Origin: Rhytidiadelphus loreus
Taxonomy: Eukaryota; Streptophyta; Bryopsida; Hypnales; Hylocomiaceae
DNA: 64,000 nucleotides
Assembly (NCBI GenBank): GCA_947034895.1
Contig: OX344763.1
Coordinates: 36,579,025 to 36,643,024, forward strand
Reading direction: 5' to 3'
A program made the position numbers and the translations under genes. The notes under the pieces are model-generated. The model was not told the origin of the DNA and ran no database searches. It saw nothing but the letters and a program-made list of their open reading frames with translations. This document shows, piece after piece, positions 1 through 11,541 of the stretch; position 1 is the stretch's first letter, and each line of letters opens with the position of its first letter.

Positions 1-975
1 AGCAAGAGAGAAGAAGACAAAAGACTTAATTCTAGGATGAGACACATACTTATGCAAGGAGAAATAGTGGAACCCTAGAAGGTGTCTTCCTAGATCTCGG
101 TTCTGACAGACGCCTGGATTATAAATTCAAAGTTGTGCCACCATAAACTTCTATCAAGTGCCGCCACTCTTTTAAATACAGCACCTACCACAGTACCACC
201 CTACGGACTAATCCGACGGGGACCTTTACATTTATCATGAACCGCAAACTAAAATAAGCTTTAATAATAAACGTAATTGCTATGTATTTATTGCAGGAGC
301 GTGTAATGATATTGTCGGTTATTGCCCAAGCCGCCCCCAAGCATTCAATGTAATTCTCTAAAACGGTTTGCGAAAAGTAGGATGAAGGCGGCATATAATA
401 TATTCTGACTATTGAGATTAAATGATATATCACTTAGTAATGTACACCTAACTGGCTAACTCTGACAGTACGTTTCACTAGAATGTTCTAAAAAACTAGA
501 AGCATTTTTCATAATAACCATTATTATGTCAGACCAATTGACGTCATGCCTTGTAAAGTTCCTTGGCAGAGTTGCCCAAACGCATTGAGCAATAACCTTG
601 AAAATCGTAGTACTGAAATTGGAGTATCGCTCATTGAGACGTGATTTGTGTACCCATTTACCAAAATTAAATGTGAACCCATTTACTCCATGTCCCTCTA
701 TCTAAAATTAATTAGAGTTGCCTAAATTCATTGAATGATGTGCTTTATAAAAGTGACAAAGAAGACAATTTATGGTGGCCTCAACGGTAGTTCGTCCTTC
801 ATACACTAAATGATATACAAGGTTACAAACCACCATCATGATAATATTGTGGCCCATTTTGATTGGTAAAGTAAATCTAGATGATGGAGTACTTAAGTAA
901 GTTCAGTCATTCTCCACTACAGTCTCAATATGAGCTTCTAGAATTTTAAGTTTTGGATGCGTTACTTTCATCATC
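1..975. other. AT-rich flank, no gene recognised
   Basis: Upstream of the transposase gene. Only short, low-quality reading frames occur here and I recognise no domain, RNA gene or clear terminal inverted repeat. It may contain the promoter and left end of the MULE element that follows, but I could not pair it with a matching right end. Confidence 0.4.
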
Positions 976-3135
976 ATGGCTTGCGTTAGAGTAGATGGTC
1001 ATACAATTCCACTAGTGTTTCCGGTAGAGGAAGGAGGATTTGCTAAAGTACAGAGTCATTTGCTTCATGTAAGATTTAGATTTGTAGAGTCTTCCATCTA
1101 TGTTGAAGAAGAGAGGAAGTCAGAAACCGGTGAACACCAAAAGTCTGTTCCTGTTGTGAAATCAATAGAAGAAGAAGGGCATTGCTGGTACCTTGCTTCA
1201 GGATACTATAGAGCTTATGGCCTTCCTCTTTCCATGATAGCCACATCAATCGAGATTGTAAGTTGCCAATCAGATAATTCGACAATTGATATGCCGTATA
1301 TCACCCACGCAGTTTCGCCTAGTCCTCCTCCTCAAATACAACCGGTCCTTCCTCAGAGTGGAATTCTTCGTGAAGTGAAGGTTGAGAAATTAGATCCGGT
1401 CATTGAGTTGTCTAGCGAATCAGAAGGAGAGTCACATGACATTTCTACCTGTAAGAAACCGCGATATATTGGAAATGATCCAGGAGAGAACCATCTTGTT
1501 CAATCTGTTTCCGGCACTCCCTCGAACAGCCCCGCACAGTCATTATTGTCTCATCCTCCACTATATCCAAATACCATTAATAGACTTAGCATAATGGATT
1601 GTTTGAAAAGACTAAGTGGCATGCATCGTTCTCGAAACGAATTGTCAATAATGGATTTGAACGCCATGGAACACCATTTAGTGCAGTTCCTTCCAACAGT
1701 ATTCAATGGAGATGTCATCTTCGAATTGCCTCCTTGTCGGTCATCTTTGTCTTCCTCAGCAACTAGAAACTTGGAGGGGATGGACAAGCGTTACGATGGA
1801 CACCCATGGTGCAAGGTTTTGACCACCAACATTCACAACTCTGACAACCTCAAGTTTCGTAAGTCATACTGCGCTGGTCATCTTGCTTGTGTAAATCCAG
1901 ATTGCAATTACTTGAAGAGGGTTGCGAAACGTAATGAAACAGAGTGGGCCGGATATACAACCTTTCCATTTGCAGTAGGGGATAGTGCTCCCAAAGATTG
2001 TACGTTAGTTTGCAAGCTTTGCAAAGTAACATCTATGTGTTTGAGCCCTTGCAAAGCTAGAATCTACTATTGCTATAGTGAGAATCCCAAAATGAGTAGG
2101 GCCGCTATTCATATTGGAGATCATTCTCACCCGGTAGCAACAGGCATGTACAGAGATTCCGCAGAGAAGATTTGTGAACTCATTGCGGAGCAGGTGGCCA
2201 AAACACCTCTAGCCACAAACTCCGCAATTGCTCTCTCTGCTAGTAAAGATTTCCTATCCACCTATCTGTTTCACAATAGAGAGGGAGAGAAGGAGATGCT
2301 CAAGGGACAAGAACTAGAAGAAGTGATGGACCGATTTGAATACTTAAGCAGTCCGAACATCCGCAATGTAATATCTTCCTTTCGCTCCAACAACCGCGCA
2401 GGCGTCATTGACAACATTATGGCCATGAAGAAAGACTCGAAGTTTGAATTCATTCACGACAGTGTTTTTCCTGGACAAGGGAAGGAGAAGGTGTACATTT
2501 TCAAGATGCTGACCGACGGACCTGGAAGTGGAGTGGACCTAGTGAAGCGCATGCAACATGGAGGTAATCTACAAAATGCTTGGATGATGTTTGACCACGT
2601 GAAGCGCGTGAAAGACTGGACCACTATGGCTTGCCACGTGTATGATCTTGACTACAAGAAGGTGATGACCATTTCAACATGCGATATGCAATCAGAAGAT
2701 ACGGAAATTCAAGTGCTTTTTTGGAAAAGTTTGAATGCTATCATGTCACGTCACGGAGTGGATCACCCAAACTTCAAGGGTTTCATGGCAGATAGCGCTA
2801 TGGCCAATTGGAATGCAGTTCATATTGTCTATGGTAGTGGTTCTGCCAATCAAAAAATGGAGAATCGAGAGAGGACTTGCTTGTTGCATTGGAGTACTTC
2901 ACTTCAAAAACACACACAGAAGTACATCAAAGAAGCATTCCAGCAACAACACACTTCATTGTGCAAACAATACAAAGATGCAAAAACTATGGAAAACGCG
3001 GAGACCAAATATCTTGCAATCCGATCATGGTGGTTATCCTTTGGAGCTACCTCTGAAGATGTACTTCATCATTTGGACCATTGGCTTGCATTTTGGCATT
3101 TCCGTTACAGGCAGTGGGGAGGCTTCATGCAAATG
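976..3135 (+). CDS. MULE-like transposase, first exon (zinc-finger and DDE region)
   Basis: Large open exon of about 720 residues. Residues about 270-400 contain a Cys/His-rich region (a CAGHLACVNPDC cluster, later CKLCKVTSMC, then an HIGDHSH stretch) resembling the GCM1/FLYWCH/WRKY-type DNA-binding fingers of Mutator-like transposases. Further on come TISTCDMQSE, a second acidic site in GFMADSAMANWNAV and a C-x2-H motif in CLLHW, the arrangement expected for the MULE catalytic domain. The exon ends at a strong donor, ATG followed by GTAAGT at 3136. An acceptor at 3659-3660 keeps phase 0 and joins to EMADMPSCNLSE, which fits the family. The protein would act in the nucleus, cutting and moving DNA. 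The family call rests on motif layout. Because the downstream part is frameshifted, this copy is probably not functional as one protein. Confidence 0.75.
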
Positions 3136-3660
3136 GTAAGTTCAATTGTCCTTTCCAATTCTTTATTTTATATTTAATTCCCCAAATATTGTCCTCTTGT
3201 ATTTTTTTTTTTCTACTTTGAAACCCTAAACTGAATTCTCAAACAAATTCATGTCTCAGACTTCAAAAAATTTCAATTTTTTATATTTCATAAACCGAAA
3301 AGGGGAATAGCGTGATGGAATCTATAACCGGAAGTGGAACCCAACTAAGGTCATTGTGTTGTCTCCTAGTACCCCTAATTCTGGTGAAGGTGTCTTTAAT
3401 TGGATTTTTTTGTTTTAAATATCATGTGTAATGGATTAGAGAATATTAGCATGAATTCATATTCTGTTGTAATGGTTTGTTTAAGTCATGAGTAGCTGAA
3501 TTTTTTATGTTATATTCTTTAAATGTTTTTAAATCTTGAAGTGGCAGACATGATGTGCAATGTTTAAATTTGAAATTGTTCACGCTTTTGTGAAATGCCA
3601 TTGAATGTGACAAGATAAATGTGTCTTTTGGGGGTGGATTTTCAAGGTTTGAGTTTGGAG

Positions 3661-4722
3661 GAAATGGCAGACATGCCTTCATGCAACTTGTCAGAAATCG
3701 TGCATAACAAATGGATTCAAATGTCTGGCAATCGAGGAAACAATTTATTCGATGCCACTTGCGACGACAGTATCCGTGCATGGATGCAAATGACAAACTA
3801 TCGCGGTTACTTGAAGGGACATGCATCTGGATCTGGACCATCGAAGGGAGAATTGAAGTTGAGAGCTGCAAGACGAAGCGGAGATCCAAAGAAAATTGCA
3901 GAGGCGCTTAATACATTACCTGGATCTGAAGGTGTTGGAACTCGCATACCCCATTTGGAAGGAGAAGAAATATTTGGAAGCACAAAGAGGAAGTTCGATG
4001 TACCCATTGGCGATGATGGAGAGTCACATAGACCAAATAAAGTCAATTTTTCTCAACCTCGTGTTCGAACGCGGTCTACAACACTTTTGGTTGATTCTTC
4101 AAGAGACAAGTGTAAAGAAAATGAAGTGATCACTTCACCATACGTGGCAATTGCATTTGAAAGTGAGTGCGACACGTCAAAGTGGCACATTGCAAGGATT
4201 AACCAGAAATCTAACGTAAAATGTCATGCTCAACAACGCGGGACAAATATCAGGTGCATGGCCAAAATTTCTAGAGGACAAAAGGGAACCCCTTCTCCCA
4301 CCTACCGTAGGAAAAAAGAAGATTACGGGAGTAAACGAGAGGTATTGGCAGATTTCTGGTTTTGTGCTGATGACATTGAACGATGCGTGAAAGGAACTAA
4401 GCGTAAGTGGGTAATAGATTGGCCCGAGGTGCCTGAGATATGGCCCATTCTACTTGGAACCAATTTAAGCCGAGAGGAGACATTAATGCTACAACATGTT
4501 GGCTTCAGACTCCAAAACCCACATTGTCTCCTCGGCGCTTGTTCTGTATGTCCAGTGTATTCAAGAGCGTATTTTATGATCAATCACCTCCAAAGGATGC
4601 ACATATGTATCCAACAATTCGAAACAACCGAAGCATACGACGAATCTCAAATGCGCCTACTACAGAACAACGGAACAAGTAGGAGAGTGCTGGCAACATT
4701 AAAGGAGAAATACTTAGAGTGA
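3661..4722 (+). CDS. MULE-like transposase, second exon (middle region)
   Basis: Continuation of the transposase after an intron of roughly 525 bp. The frame is open from at least 3619, but the best phase-compatible acceptor puts the exon start near 3661. It reads NLSEIVHNKWIQMSGN, then a basic region with TKRKFDVPIGDDGESHRPNKVNFS, a typical linker of this transposase group. The C-terminal end has two Cys pairs (CLLGACSVC) before a His-containing stretch (MINHLQRMH), suggesting another small metal-binding module. The frame stops at TGA 4720-4722, exactly where the SWIM part begins in the -1 frame. Confidence 0.65.
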   Translation, partial: EMADMPSCNLSEIVHNKWIQMSGNRGNNLFDATCDDSIRAWMQMTNYRGYLKGHASGSGPSKGELKLRAARRSGDPKKIAEALNTLPGSEGVGTRIPHLEGEEIFGSTKRKFDVPIGDDGESHRPNKVNFSQPRVRTRSTTLLVDSSRDKCKENEVITSPYVAIAFESECDTSKWHIARINQKSNVKCHAQQRGTNIRCMAKISRGQKGTPSPTYRRKKEDYGSKREVLADFWFCADDIERCVKGTKRKWVIDWPEVPEIWPILLGTNLSREETLMLQHVGFRLQNPHCLLGACSVCPVYSRAYFMINHLQRMHICIQQFETTEAYDESQMRLLQNNGTSRRVLATLKEKYLE

Positions 4723-5030
4723 CATTGTTGCCCTTTCCAGGGCTAGGTGCAATTGTGTCGCTTGAGACCGGGGCTGAACATAACCGAAATGTGTATCAAA
4801 TTACAGTAGGTATGTACCCCTCTTGCACATGTCCAGACTTCATCAACATGTCTATTTCTGCTATTGGAGGTCGTCAGCAATATGTGAACTGCAAGCACTT
4901 GTACTACCTATTTCGATACTTCTGCAAGATGGATATGCATGAGAACAAATTCATTCATGCACCTAGTTATAGCTTTAATGAGTTGAAGCTTCTTTTGGTT
5001 AAAGCAGGGATGATTACAATTCGAGAGTAG
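4719..5030 (+). pseudogene. MULE-like transposase C-terminus with SWIM zinc finger, frameshifted
   Basis: About 103 residues in the -1 frame relative to the preceding exon, overlapping its stop by 4 bases. It contains a SWIM finger: CTCPDF, then a spacer, then CKHLYY. The segment PFPGLGAIVSLETG before it is the usual lead-in to SWIM in these transposases, so this was once part of the same protein. The junction (AAA TAC TTA GAG TGA) has no slippery heptamer, so a 1-base deletion in this copy is more likely than programmed frameshifting. With all parts joined, the ancestral protein would be roughly 1,175 residues. Confidence 0.65.
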
Positions 5031-7368
5031 TCATGGCTACATTATTTATATACTACATTATTTATATACTACATTCTGATGTTATCAAATTACAATTGCT
5101 AGAATTGAAATGATTTCTAGCGAATGTATTGAAAAATATCTATGCATTTATGAATCATGTGAGTATGTCTCATAATGCCATTTTTATGAAAATGAAGTTA
5201 TGAATGGTTGAATTGTAATATCGTTAGAGATAGGATATATGAATATGAAGGAATGTTGTTTTTCATATTTAATAGACTCTTCATTTTATTTCCCATTTTT
5301 TTCCATTATCATTTCTTCTTTTCGGCTCTTTTTTTCCATTGTTTTTCATTCAGATTTCTTTCCCTTTCAATTTACTTTCATTTTTTTATGTTTTTTAACA
5401 AATGGGAAACACACTGCATCTATTCAAAACAATATCGAAGCCCGGAGGCTAAACAAATGAAGAGAAAATGAAAATTTGCCAACCCATTATCCTAATGAAA
5501 CCCATAAAATGCACCTCTTAGTTATTTTAAAATCCAATAAGAAGAGATGAAGGAATGCACTTGAAGATGACAATAACATGCCTACCACTATGATTTAAAA
5601 TAATCATGTCACCCTAACAATCTATGCAATAATGATAAATATATGACTGTATTTGTATGATGATGACATTGATTTGATTTATGTATATTTTACCATATTA
5701 AAACTACATGGCCAATGGAAAGCTCCAATCACAATTAATTATCATGGCCTAACGGATGCAGTGAATTGTGATAGTCGACTTCCCATTGGTTTTGTAGATG
5801 TATGTTGATTTGAACTCAGTCCTTTTATAGCATTTGACGTAGCCAACTACAACCGGTATGGGATATGTTGCACGCAACAATGCTAGTACGCGAGTGATAA
5901 GTGCTTATGAGTGCTAAAAATGTAGAAGTCCAATGTTGTAAGTTCCTATCCATGTGTCCCAAAATGATTGGCATTTTGGAACACGTCATTGTAAGACCAA
6001 TCAGACCCTAAACCCTTAGCGTCAATGAGAAATGACTCCCACCCTCAAGCTGACCCCTCATTTCTTTTCCTAATTTTTTTTGGACAACACCGCGGGCACC
6101 ACCTCCCTTTTCTAATTTTTTTTTAAACTAAGGTTTCTCCTAAACCTTTGCCTCAACAAGAAATGACTCCTCATCTCACTATCTGGTAGATTATTTGTAC
6201 TACAAAGAATTTGAACACCACATAAAATATTTACTGACCCACGGTAATAGGATACACGGTTATAGGTCCCAAATTTACCATTAAGAACAAATAAAATTCA
6301 ACTTTTTGATTTTTTTGGTATAAAAATGGGATCTTTTTGGTTCTAGGCTCTAGGCTCACAAGCTCCAGGCTCCACGCTCACAGGCTCACGGCTCCAAGCT
6401 CGCACGCTAGCATCGTTGTGATGTTGAATGGATGTTTACCTAAAATTTAAGAAAAATATAAAAAGTTGTATACGGTGATTTGTCACCATGGCAATTAATA
6501 AATGTGGAAATTACATATCAATGGTTATGTTGTGTGTGTATGTTTGAACAAGTTGGGAATGTTTAGCCTAAATGCTATATTGTAAATAATTCCCAATTGG
6601 TTTAATTTGTGAGTGAATATCAATTATTCCATCATTGTGCTCACCTGAGTATTTTCAAATGAAAGATTGTGTATTTAAGTAAAGTTGTGTTACCTAATTA
6701 AGGAATGAATCTATTAGCATAAATTTTCTACTTGACCCTCTTCCTTGGAACAAACTTATTATACTAATAGGGTAATTTCCGAGTAGGTCATTATTCTTCT
6801 TCAACAAAAGATGTAGACACCTTCTATGGTTTTAGGATATTTATATTATAGGTGTCTATATTATAGGTACCTATGTTGTAAGCACCTTGTATGGTTATAG
6901 TGTACTTATGTTATAGACACGTATATTATAGGGACCTTCAATAGTTGTAGTCTTGTAGAGTACCATTAGAAGGGAAATGAACCATTCAAGGGGCCGCTTC
7001 CCTTTGAGCGTTCTTGAACTCACTTGAAGTTCCCATGAACCAGGAATTAGGATGAAAAGTTCCCATGATTCGAAGTTCCGATGAATCAGGATGAAAAGTT
7101 GATCATGAATGCGCATTCGGTTGTCAGGATCACGCACTACCGTTAGTATGGGTAGCCTTGCTATCACCCGGTCATGTCATATTGTACCCGTGCCCGCGGA
7201 TTCTTGCGGCAAAATTGGGTGGCAGAACTTGCCGCTCCCTAACATTCTCTTTTACTGGTGGCTCAAATGGACGGCCAAGCAGGAATCTGAGTTCTTTGCA
7301 TTCTAGGGTTGTGCATCCCAATGCAACATTCTTTGATTTTTCTTTGTTTGTTGCGTGAGCATCTTTAA
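5031..7368. other. Intergenic, AT-rich, with short degenerate repeats
   Basis: No coding region is supported. There is a short direct repeat of ACATTATTTATATACT at 5038-5072, a T-rich tract at 5270-5400, and two diverged copies of a block about 125 bp long (around 6005-6060 and 6130-6180, each with AATGACTCC and a TTTTCTAATTTTTTT run). A GGCTC-rich stretch lies at 6340-6410. At 6800-6945, degenerate repeats of the type TTATATTATAGGTGTC occur. Pieces of the last two recur at 11780 and 26350-26420, so they belong to dispersed repeats. Confidence 0.4.
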
Positions 7369-7404
7369 TTGCATCTTTGCATATTACGCAGTAGTTTTCA
7401 TAGC

Positions 7405-8070
7405 ATGGCTGATCATGAGTCCAATGCAACAGTCAAAATGCATGCTACTGTAGCAACAAAATACAGATTCGCAATTGTGAGAGGGATACCAATTCATTTG
7501 CAACCAGCAAAGTCGACGTTCCCGGCAAAGCAAAAGGCTGGTGATACAAATATAGATTTGTATTTAGACGGTACAATTTATCCAGTAGATCCTATTACGA
7601 GCAAACATCCAAATTTTCAGTGCTTGAAGTCATTTTTGGAATTTCTGGGAGAAGGCAATTCTAGCTTGCTTGGTTATATAAATAATGTTGCCAGTGGAGG
7701 AAAGCTAGCTTTAGAATCAGTTCTTGCTGATCAAGAAGAGAGACAAATGGAAGTAAGATTACTTTGAGGTCGAGTAGAGGGTCTACTAAGTAGTTGGACA
7801 CAGAGAAAAGGAGAACTACAGATAGAGAGACAGCTGGAGGCAGCTATACTTAGAAGTGAGATTTTGAGTTTACGAAACGAGCTCACATGCTTAGAGCGGT
7901 CTCTGAACGAAACCAAGGAATTATATGAAGACAAGATTCGGCAACTAGTTAGTACAATAGATCTTGCGTTAGAATCTGAAGTATCACACATCCAAAAATT
8001 AGACTCCATTACCGAATTGCATAAGAGCAAGATTGATAGCATTCGAGAGCAGTTGTCCACTAGTAATTGA
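7405..8070 (+). pseudogene. Coiled-coil protein, reading frame broken by one TGA
   Basis: From ATG 7405 the same frame runs to a stop at 8068-8070 with a single interruption, TGA at 7765-7767. The N-terminal half (about 120 residues) contains a recognisable but unnamed segment, LYLDGTIYPVDPITSKHPNF, followed by a short helical stretch. After the stop the frame continues as a charged, heptad-like helix (ERQLEAAILRSEILSLRNEL and onward) ending in QLSTSN, typical of a coiled coil. An alternative is an intron: GAA is followed by GTAAGA at 7753, and AG acceptors such as 7826-7827 lie downstream. But the frame stays open across that stretch apart from the one stop. I do not recognise the family. 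It may be part of a mobile element. Confidence 0.45.
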
Positions 8071-8095
8071 TCACTACGAATTCTTTAGAGAAAGA

Positions 8096-8332
8096 TGGAT
8101 CGATTGAAAAAAACACCTTATGGATATAGGCAACAAGTTAGACCTCGTAAAGATATCCCCAATCTATCACAGAAAGGAGGTCATGCAAAAGCTCAGAAGC
8201 GTTTGTTTTGAAATGTCATTGCACCTGCAACTACTAGAAAGATTCAGGAAGAGACACGGGGGGTGCACTATTTAGGAGGTTCATTGATCACCTGCGAACA
8301 AGCCCCTATTATTCAGGAGCTATGTAGGTGAT
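8096..8332 (+). pseudogene. Small basic ORF with an internal TGA
   Basis: ATG 8096 opens a frame MDRLKKTPYGYRQQVRPRKD that runs about 38 codons to a TGA and then continues open for about 39 more codons (ending IIQELCR). It follows the coiled-coil frame by 26 bases in another frame. As with its neighbour, a single TGA breaks an otherwise open frame. Basic and short, with no recognised domain. It could be the next cistron or exon of the same decayed element. Confidence 0.25.
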
Positions 8333-9083
8333 TTTTGAGAATTTATAGGGGGCTTAATTTACCTAAATTTCTAAAAGAGGGTTATTTCATGTACCCTATC
8401 TTTTAGTATAATTTGTTTGGAGCTCCAATTTTCTATACCCTATGTTCATTATAAAAATGTTTGAGTTAGATTTGTTCAAAAAACATACCAACATTTCACA
8501 TGCAAAATTCTTACACCACAACCGAAACTAAAGAGTCCAAAATCAAACTATATTCAGAAGAGTCCAAAATCACAGCAAATAGGCCAAAAATTTTGAAGCA
8601 ATGAAACCAAAAGTTGTGCCAAAATTGTGGAGATCAAAACAATGATGGAGAAACAATGTATCATGACAAAACAAAAGCTGTATAGAATGTTCAAGTCCCA
8701 AAAAATTTGGTGTGTGTGTTAACAAACACATAACACACCATTCATGATTAAAGTCGCAAAACTGAGTATGTACACATGGGCTGAAATGCAGGTTCAGCCC
8801 AAAATCAAGTCAACACCTGCACAATAAAAACAACAGCACATGATGATTCAAATTGCAACCATGGACAAAGGGGAAACACAATCCATGCAAGCATCACCGG
8901 GAAGCCTCTGAAATATGAAAAGCAACATTGAAAATGGAAATGCATACGTACCTCACCGACATGCAAGGGTCAGCCACACCATTGAACTATCGACCTGCCC
9001 ATCTTTGGGTGAAGCTTCAATCTCCTGAGACTAGCCACCCAGAAGAATCGGCTTAGAAGAATCGGCCAGCCCAGATGAATCGG
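8333..9083. other. Intergenic, nothing recognised
   Basis: AT-rich DNA with no supported gene. Near 9040-9085 the phrase AGAATCGGC/GATGAATCGGC repeats three times just 3' of the minus-strand ORF. Confidence 0.35.
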
Positions 9084-9629
9084 CTAAGTTTTGACCCACC
9101 AATTGTGGTCCTCCAATGCGGCCCGCTTCAACTCAACTCTCAGTTTCTTCGCCCTCTCGAAATACAGATCGGTAACAGTAGCTGTAAGAAGCTCCAACTT
9201 CAGAGGGTTATCGACAACCTCGTCGGAGTCTCCTAAAACACTCACACCAGATGAAGCTGCGGCCGAAACAGCAAGTTCTTCTCCTTCAACATCAGGGAAC
9301 TGCCCTTCTTCCAACTGCACTTCAACCCTAGGAGGAATCGCAGGTTCTGTAGTAAGGCGCCTCCACTTATTGCCATTAACATCATCTTCGACAACCCTAA
9401 TGATGTGAACATCTTTGCCAAATCCGTTGAGGCGCTCCAACCTTTTCCTGACGCGCCTTCTGTCTTCAACGTTCCAGAATTCGAAGGCCCATTCCAACAC
9501 GTCGTTCGACTCCAACGAGTTTCTCAATGCCTCCAAGGTCGCAGCTCCTCCATTGTCCAGCTTGCCTAAGTACTCAGGATCTGCCGACTCGCACTCCAAC
9601 GTCCACAAAGTCACCTTGTCGTTTGCCAT
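9084..9629 (-). CDS. Unrecognised 181-residue acidic protein
   Basis: An uninterrupted minus-strand frame in a locally GC-richer stretch, starting MANDKVTLWTLECESADPEY and ending DHNWWVKT. It has an N-terminal part with FEFWNVEDRRRVRKRLERL (aromatic then strongly basic), a middle acidic part rich in E, D, A and S, and a C-terminal helix VTDLYFERAKKLRVELKRAA. No signal peptide or membrane segment is visible. Composition and length make it more credible than the surrounding short frames, but the function is unknown. A fragment at 11311-11541 on the same strand carries a loosely similar FMFWNLKRTSKREE stretch, so the two could be relatives. Real gene or remnant of an element: undecided. Confidence 0.5.
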   Translation of the reverse strand: MANDKVTLWTLECESADPEYLGKLDNGGAATLEALRNSLESNDVLEWAFEFWNVEDRRRVRKRLERLNGFGKDVHIIRVVEDDVNGNKWRRLTTEPAIPPRVEVQLEEGQFPDVEGEELAVSAAASSGVSVLGDSDEVVDNPLKLELLTATVTDLYFERAKKLRVELKRAALEDHNWWVKT

Positions 9630-10690
9630 GTGACCCCACCCAAATTCCTAAAACCGAATTGTCTACCTAATCCTTGTAAACCCCACCCAAAATTGAAACA
9701 CGAAATTCGAACACGAATCTGCAATCTCTCAACCCTAAACCATGAACACTCACGGAAATTCAAATAGAAGCCGCGCAATCTCTGAAATCATGACCCAAAC
9801 CCTAATGTCCAGCAAACACCCTAAACCATTCAGCAAATTCGTAGGTGCGATCAGCAAGAAAACTCACAGCAACGTTCGGCGCGCGAGATTCAATGTTCAC
9901 TTGCCCACTCCCCTGCCATTGAACTGAACAAACTTTCGTAAAGTGCCGCCTTAAAATTCATTCATTCACATTCAATCTGTAAGTTACAGCTAGCACATGG
10001 GATTCTAGATGACACTTAACTAACCATTAACTCTTACTTAACTCTTACAGCTCTGTGATTTCAGAATACAGATTATGGATTCATACTAAGTTATTCTAAG
10101 TATACTATGGAAAGTTCGAATTTTTGGAGGGGAATTTTGGCAAGGCTACCATTAAAAATAAATAAAATAAAATTTTAGTGTTTTTGTATACCCTTCATTA
10201 GATTTAATAGCTAAAAGTCCATCATGTGGAGGCTACTTTACTTTGAATAACTATATAAAATCTATGACTTTTCAATTAAAAAGAGTTTTCATTAGTTCGC
10301 ACGTGAACATCAAATAACCGGGGAGTGCACCCCTCGGGGGAAGAGAATGCCGTTAATGCATGCACAAAAAGATTATATGGACCAAAGAGATTCAAATGCA
10401 GACTGGAGCACTCATGGCAAAGGTGCTCTCCCATGGGGAAGTAGAATCCATATTACAGGCCCCGAGCTTGAAAGCGGTTGGAACGCTCTTTGGATCAACC
10501 CAGTTCATAGAAGTAGACAGGTATAGATTTGAAAAACAAAAAGGAGAGCCTTGTCAAGTTCAATCAAAGGCAACAAAGCTAACCAAAGCATTACTTTGCC
10601 GAATCAATTTTAAAGAATGCCGACCTTAATTCCACAGGGTTTCAAACTATCCATTTGGAACTTTCAGTGATCTGCAAAGTTGTTACATCA
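9630..10690. other. Intergenic, no gene supported
   Basis: The 9640-9930 part is GC-richer and may be the 5' leader of the minus-strand ORF. A frame at 10360-10629 (+, 89 residues) shows no recognisable motif and may be chance. No RNA gene was seen. Confidence 0.3.
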
Positions 10691-10712
10691 GTAACTAAAG
10701 CTTAGTGGAATG

Positions 10713-10982
10713 GTGATAAGGGTTAGCTCCAATAAAAGCAAACTGATGTTGATAAGGATTTGTTCCGATCAAAGCAAGCTCAGTTTTGAGTTTGAAAGAA
10801 CTTGAAAAATAAAAATGACAAGCAAATAACCTTACAATTACAAGTAGTTGATACTGATAAGGATTAGCTCCAATCAAAGCAAGCTTTGTTTTGAGTTTGA
10901 AAGAACTTAAATTAATAAGACAAGCAAAGAAACTTACAATTACAAGCAGTTGGTATCGACAAGGGTTTGCTCCGATCTAAGT
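10713..10982 (-). repeat. Tandem copies of an exon-end-like unit
   Basis: Four diverged copies of a core resembling GATAAGGATTAGCTCCAAT lie at about 10713, 10750, 10853 and 10954. The last three are about 100-105 bp apart and share the flank GTTTTGAGTTTGAAAGAACTT. On the minus strand two units end in CTTGTAATT followed by GTAAG, which looks like a splice donor, so this may be the tandemly repeated 3' edge of an exon belonging to the fragment upstream on the same strand. Confidence 0.5.
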
Positions 10983-11541
10983 CAAGTTGTCTGAACATGT
11001 ACGCGTGTTGCACCAAAATTTCAGAGACTACTTTCTTCTCCATTCTAAACTCTTGTACTCTTGCTTTGTAAGCACCGTCAAAACTTGTAGTCCCATGTTT
11101 CGCAACATCTTTGGCATGGCTACCTTTCTTCCCTGGTAGCAAAGTAACCCAAGAACCAATCTCCACTCGCATTGATATATATATATTGTTGTCATCTCTC
11201 TTGTTGTATAACAACACAACTTCCAAAGACGATCGCCGCGGCATTGAAGTGCGTCGCAACACTCAACAAAGTGCAAAAGAGTAAGCTCCCCGACTGTAGC
11301 AGTCACCTCCCTAGTTCGTCACCGCTGACGCGCATGGTATCGGCACTGCTTCCTCTCCGAAAAGCTTCTTCAGAATCTTAACAGCGTGCTCCACCAGCTC
11401 CCCGCTCTCCTCTCTCTTGCTCGTCCTCTTCAGGTTCCAGAACATAAAGCACTTCCCCGAAGCACTGAAAGTAAACCTACAGAAAGGGTAGCCACAGATT
11501 GCCGCAACTGCACATCGTTTCCCTTTATTCATCGCCTTCAT
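10912..11541 (-). pseudogene. Exon-like minus-strand fragments, unknown family
   Basis: Two minus-strand frames in the same phase, 11541-11311 (FSASGKCFMFWNLKRTSKRE, then VKILKKLFGEEAVPIPC) and 11262-10912 (ISMRVEIGSWVTLLPGKKGS, then RVQEFRMEKKVVSEI), are separated by two stop codons. The second runs into the repeated donor-like unit. They read like pieces of one protein, but I do not recognise the family and no complete gene model emerges. Probably a decayed gene or element. Confidence 0.3.

Noticed and set aside
4708..4725. Programmed -1 frameshift in the MULE transposase.
   Set aside because: No slippery heptamer at the overlap; a simple 1-base deletion explains it.
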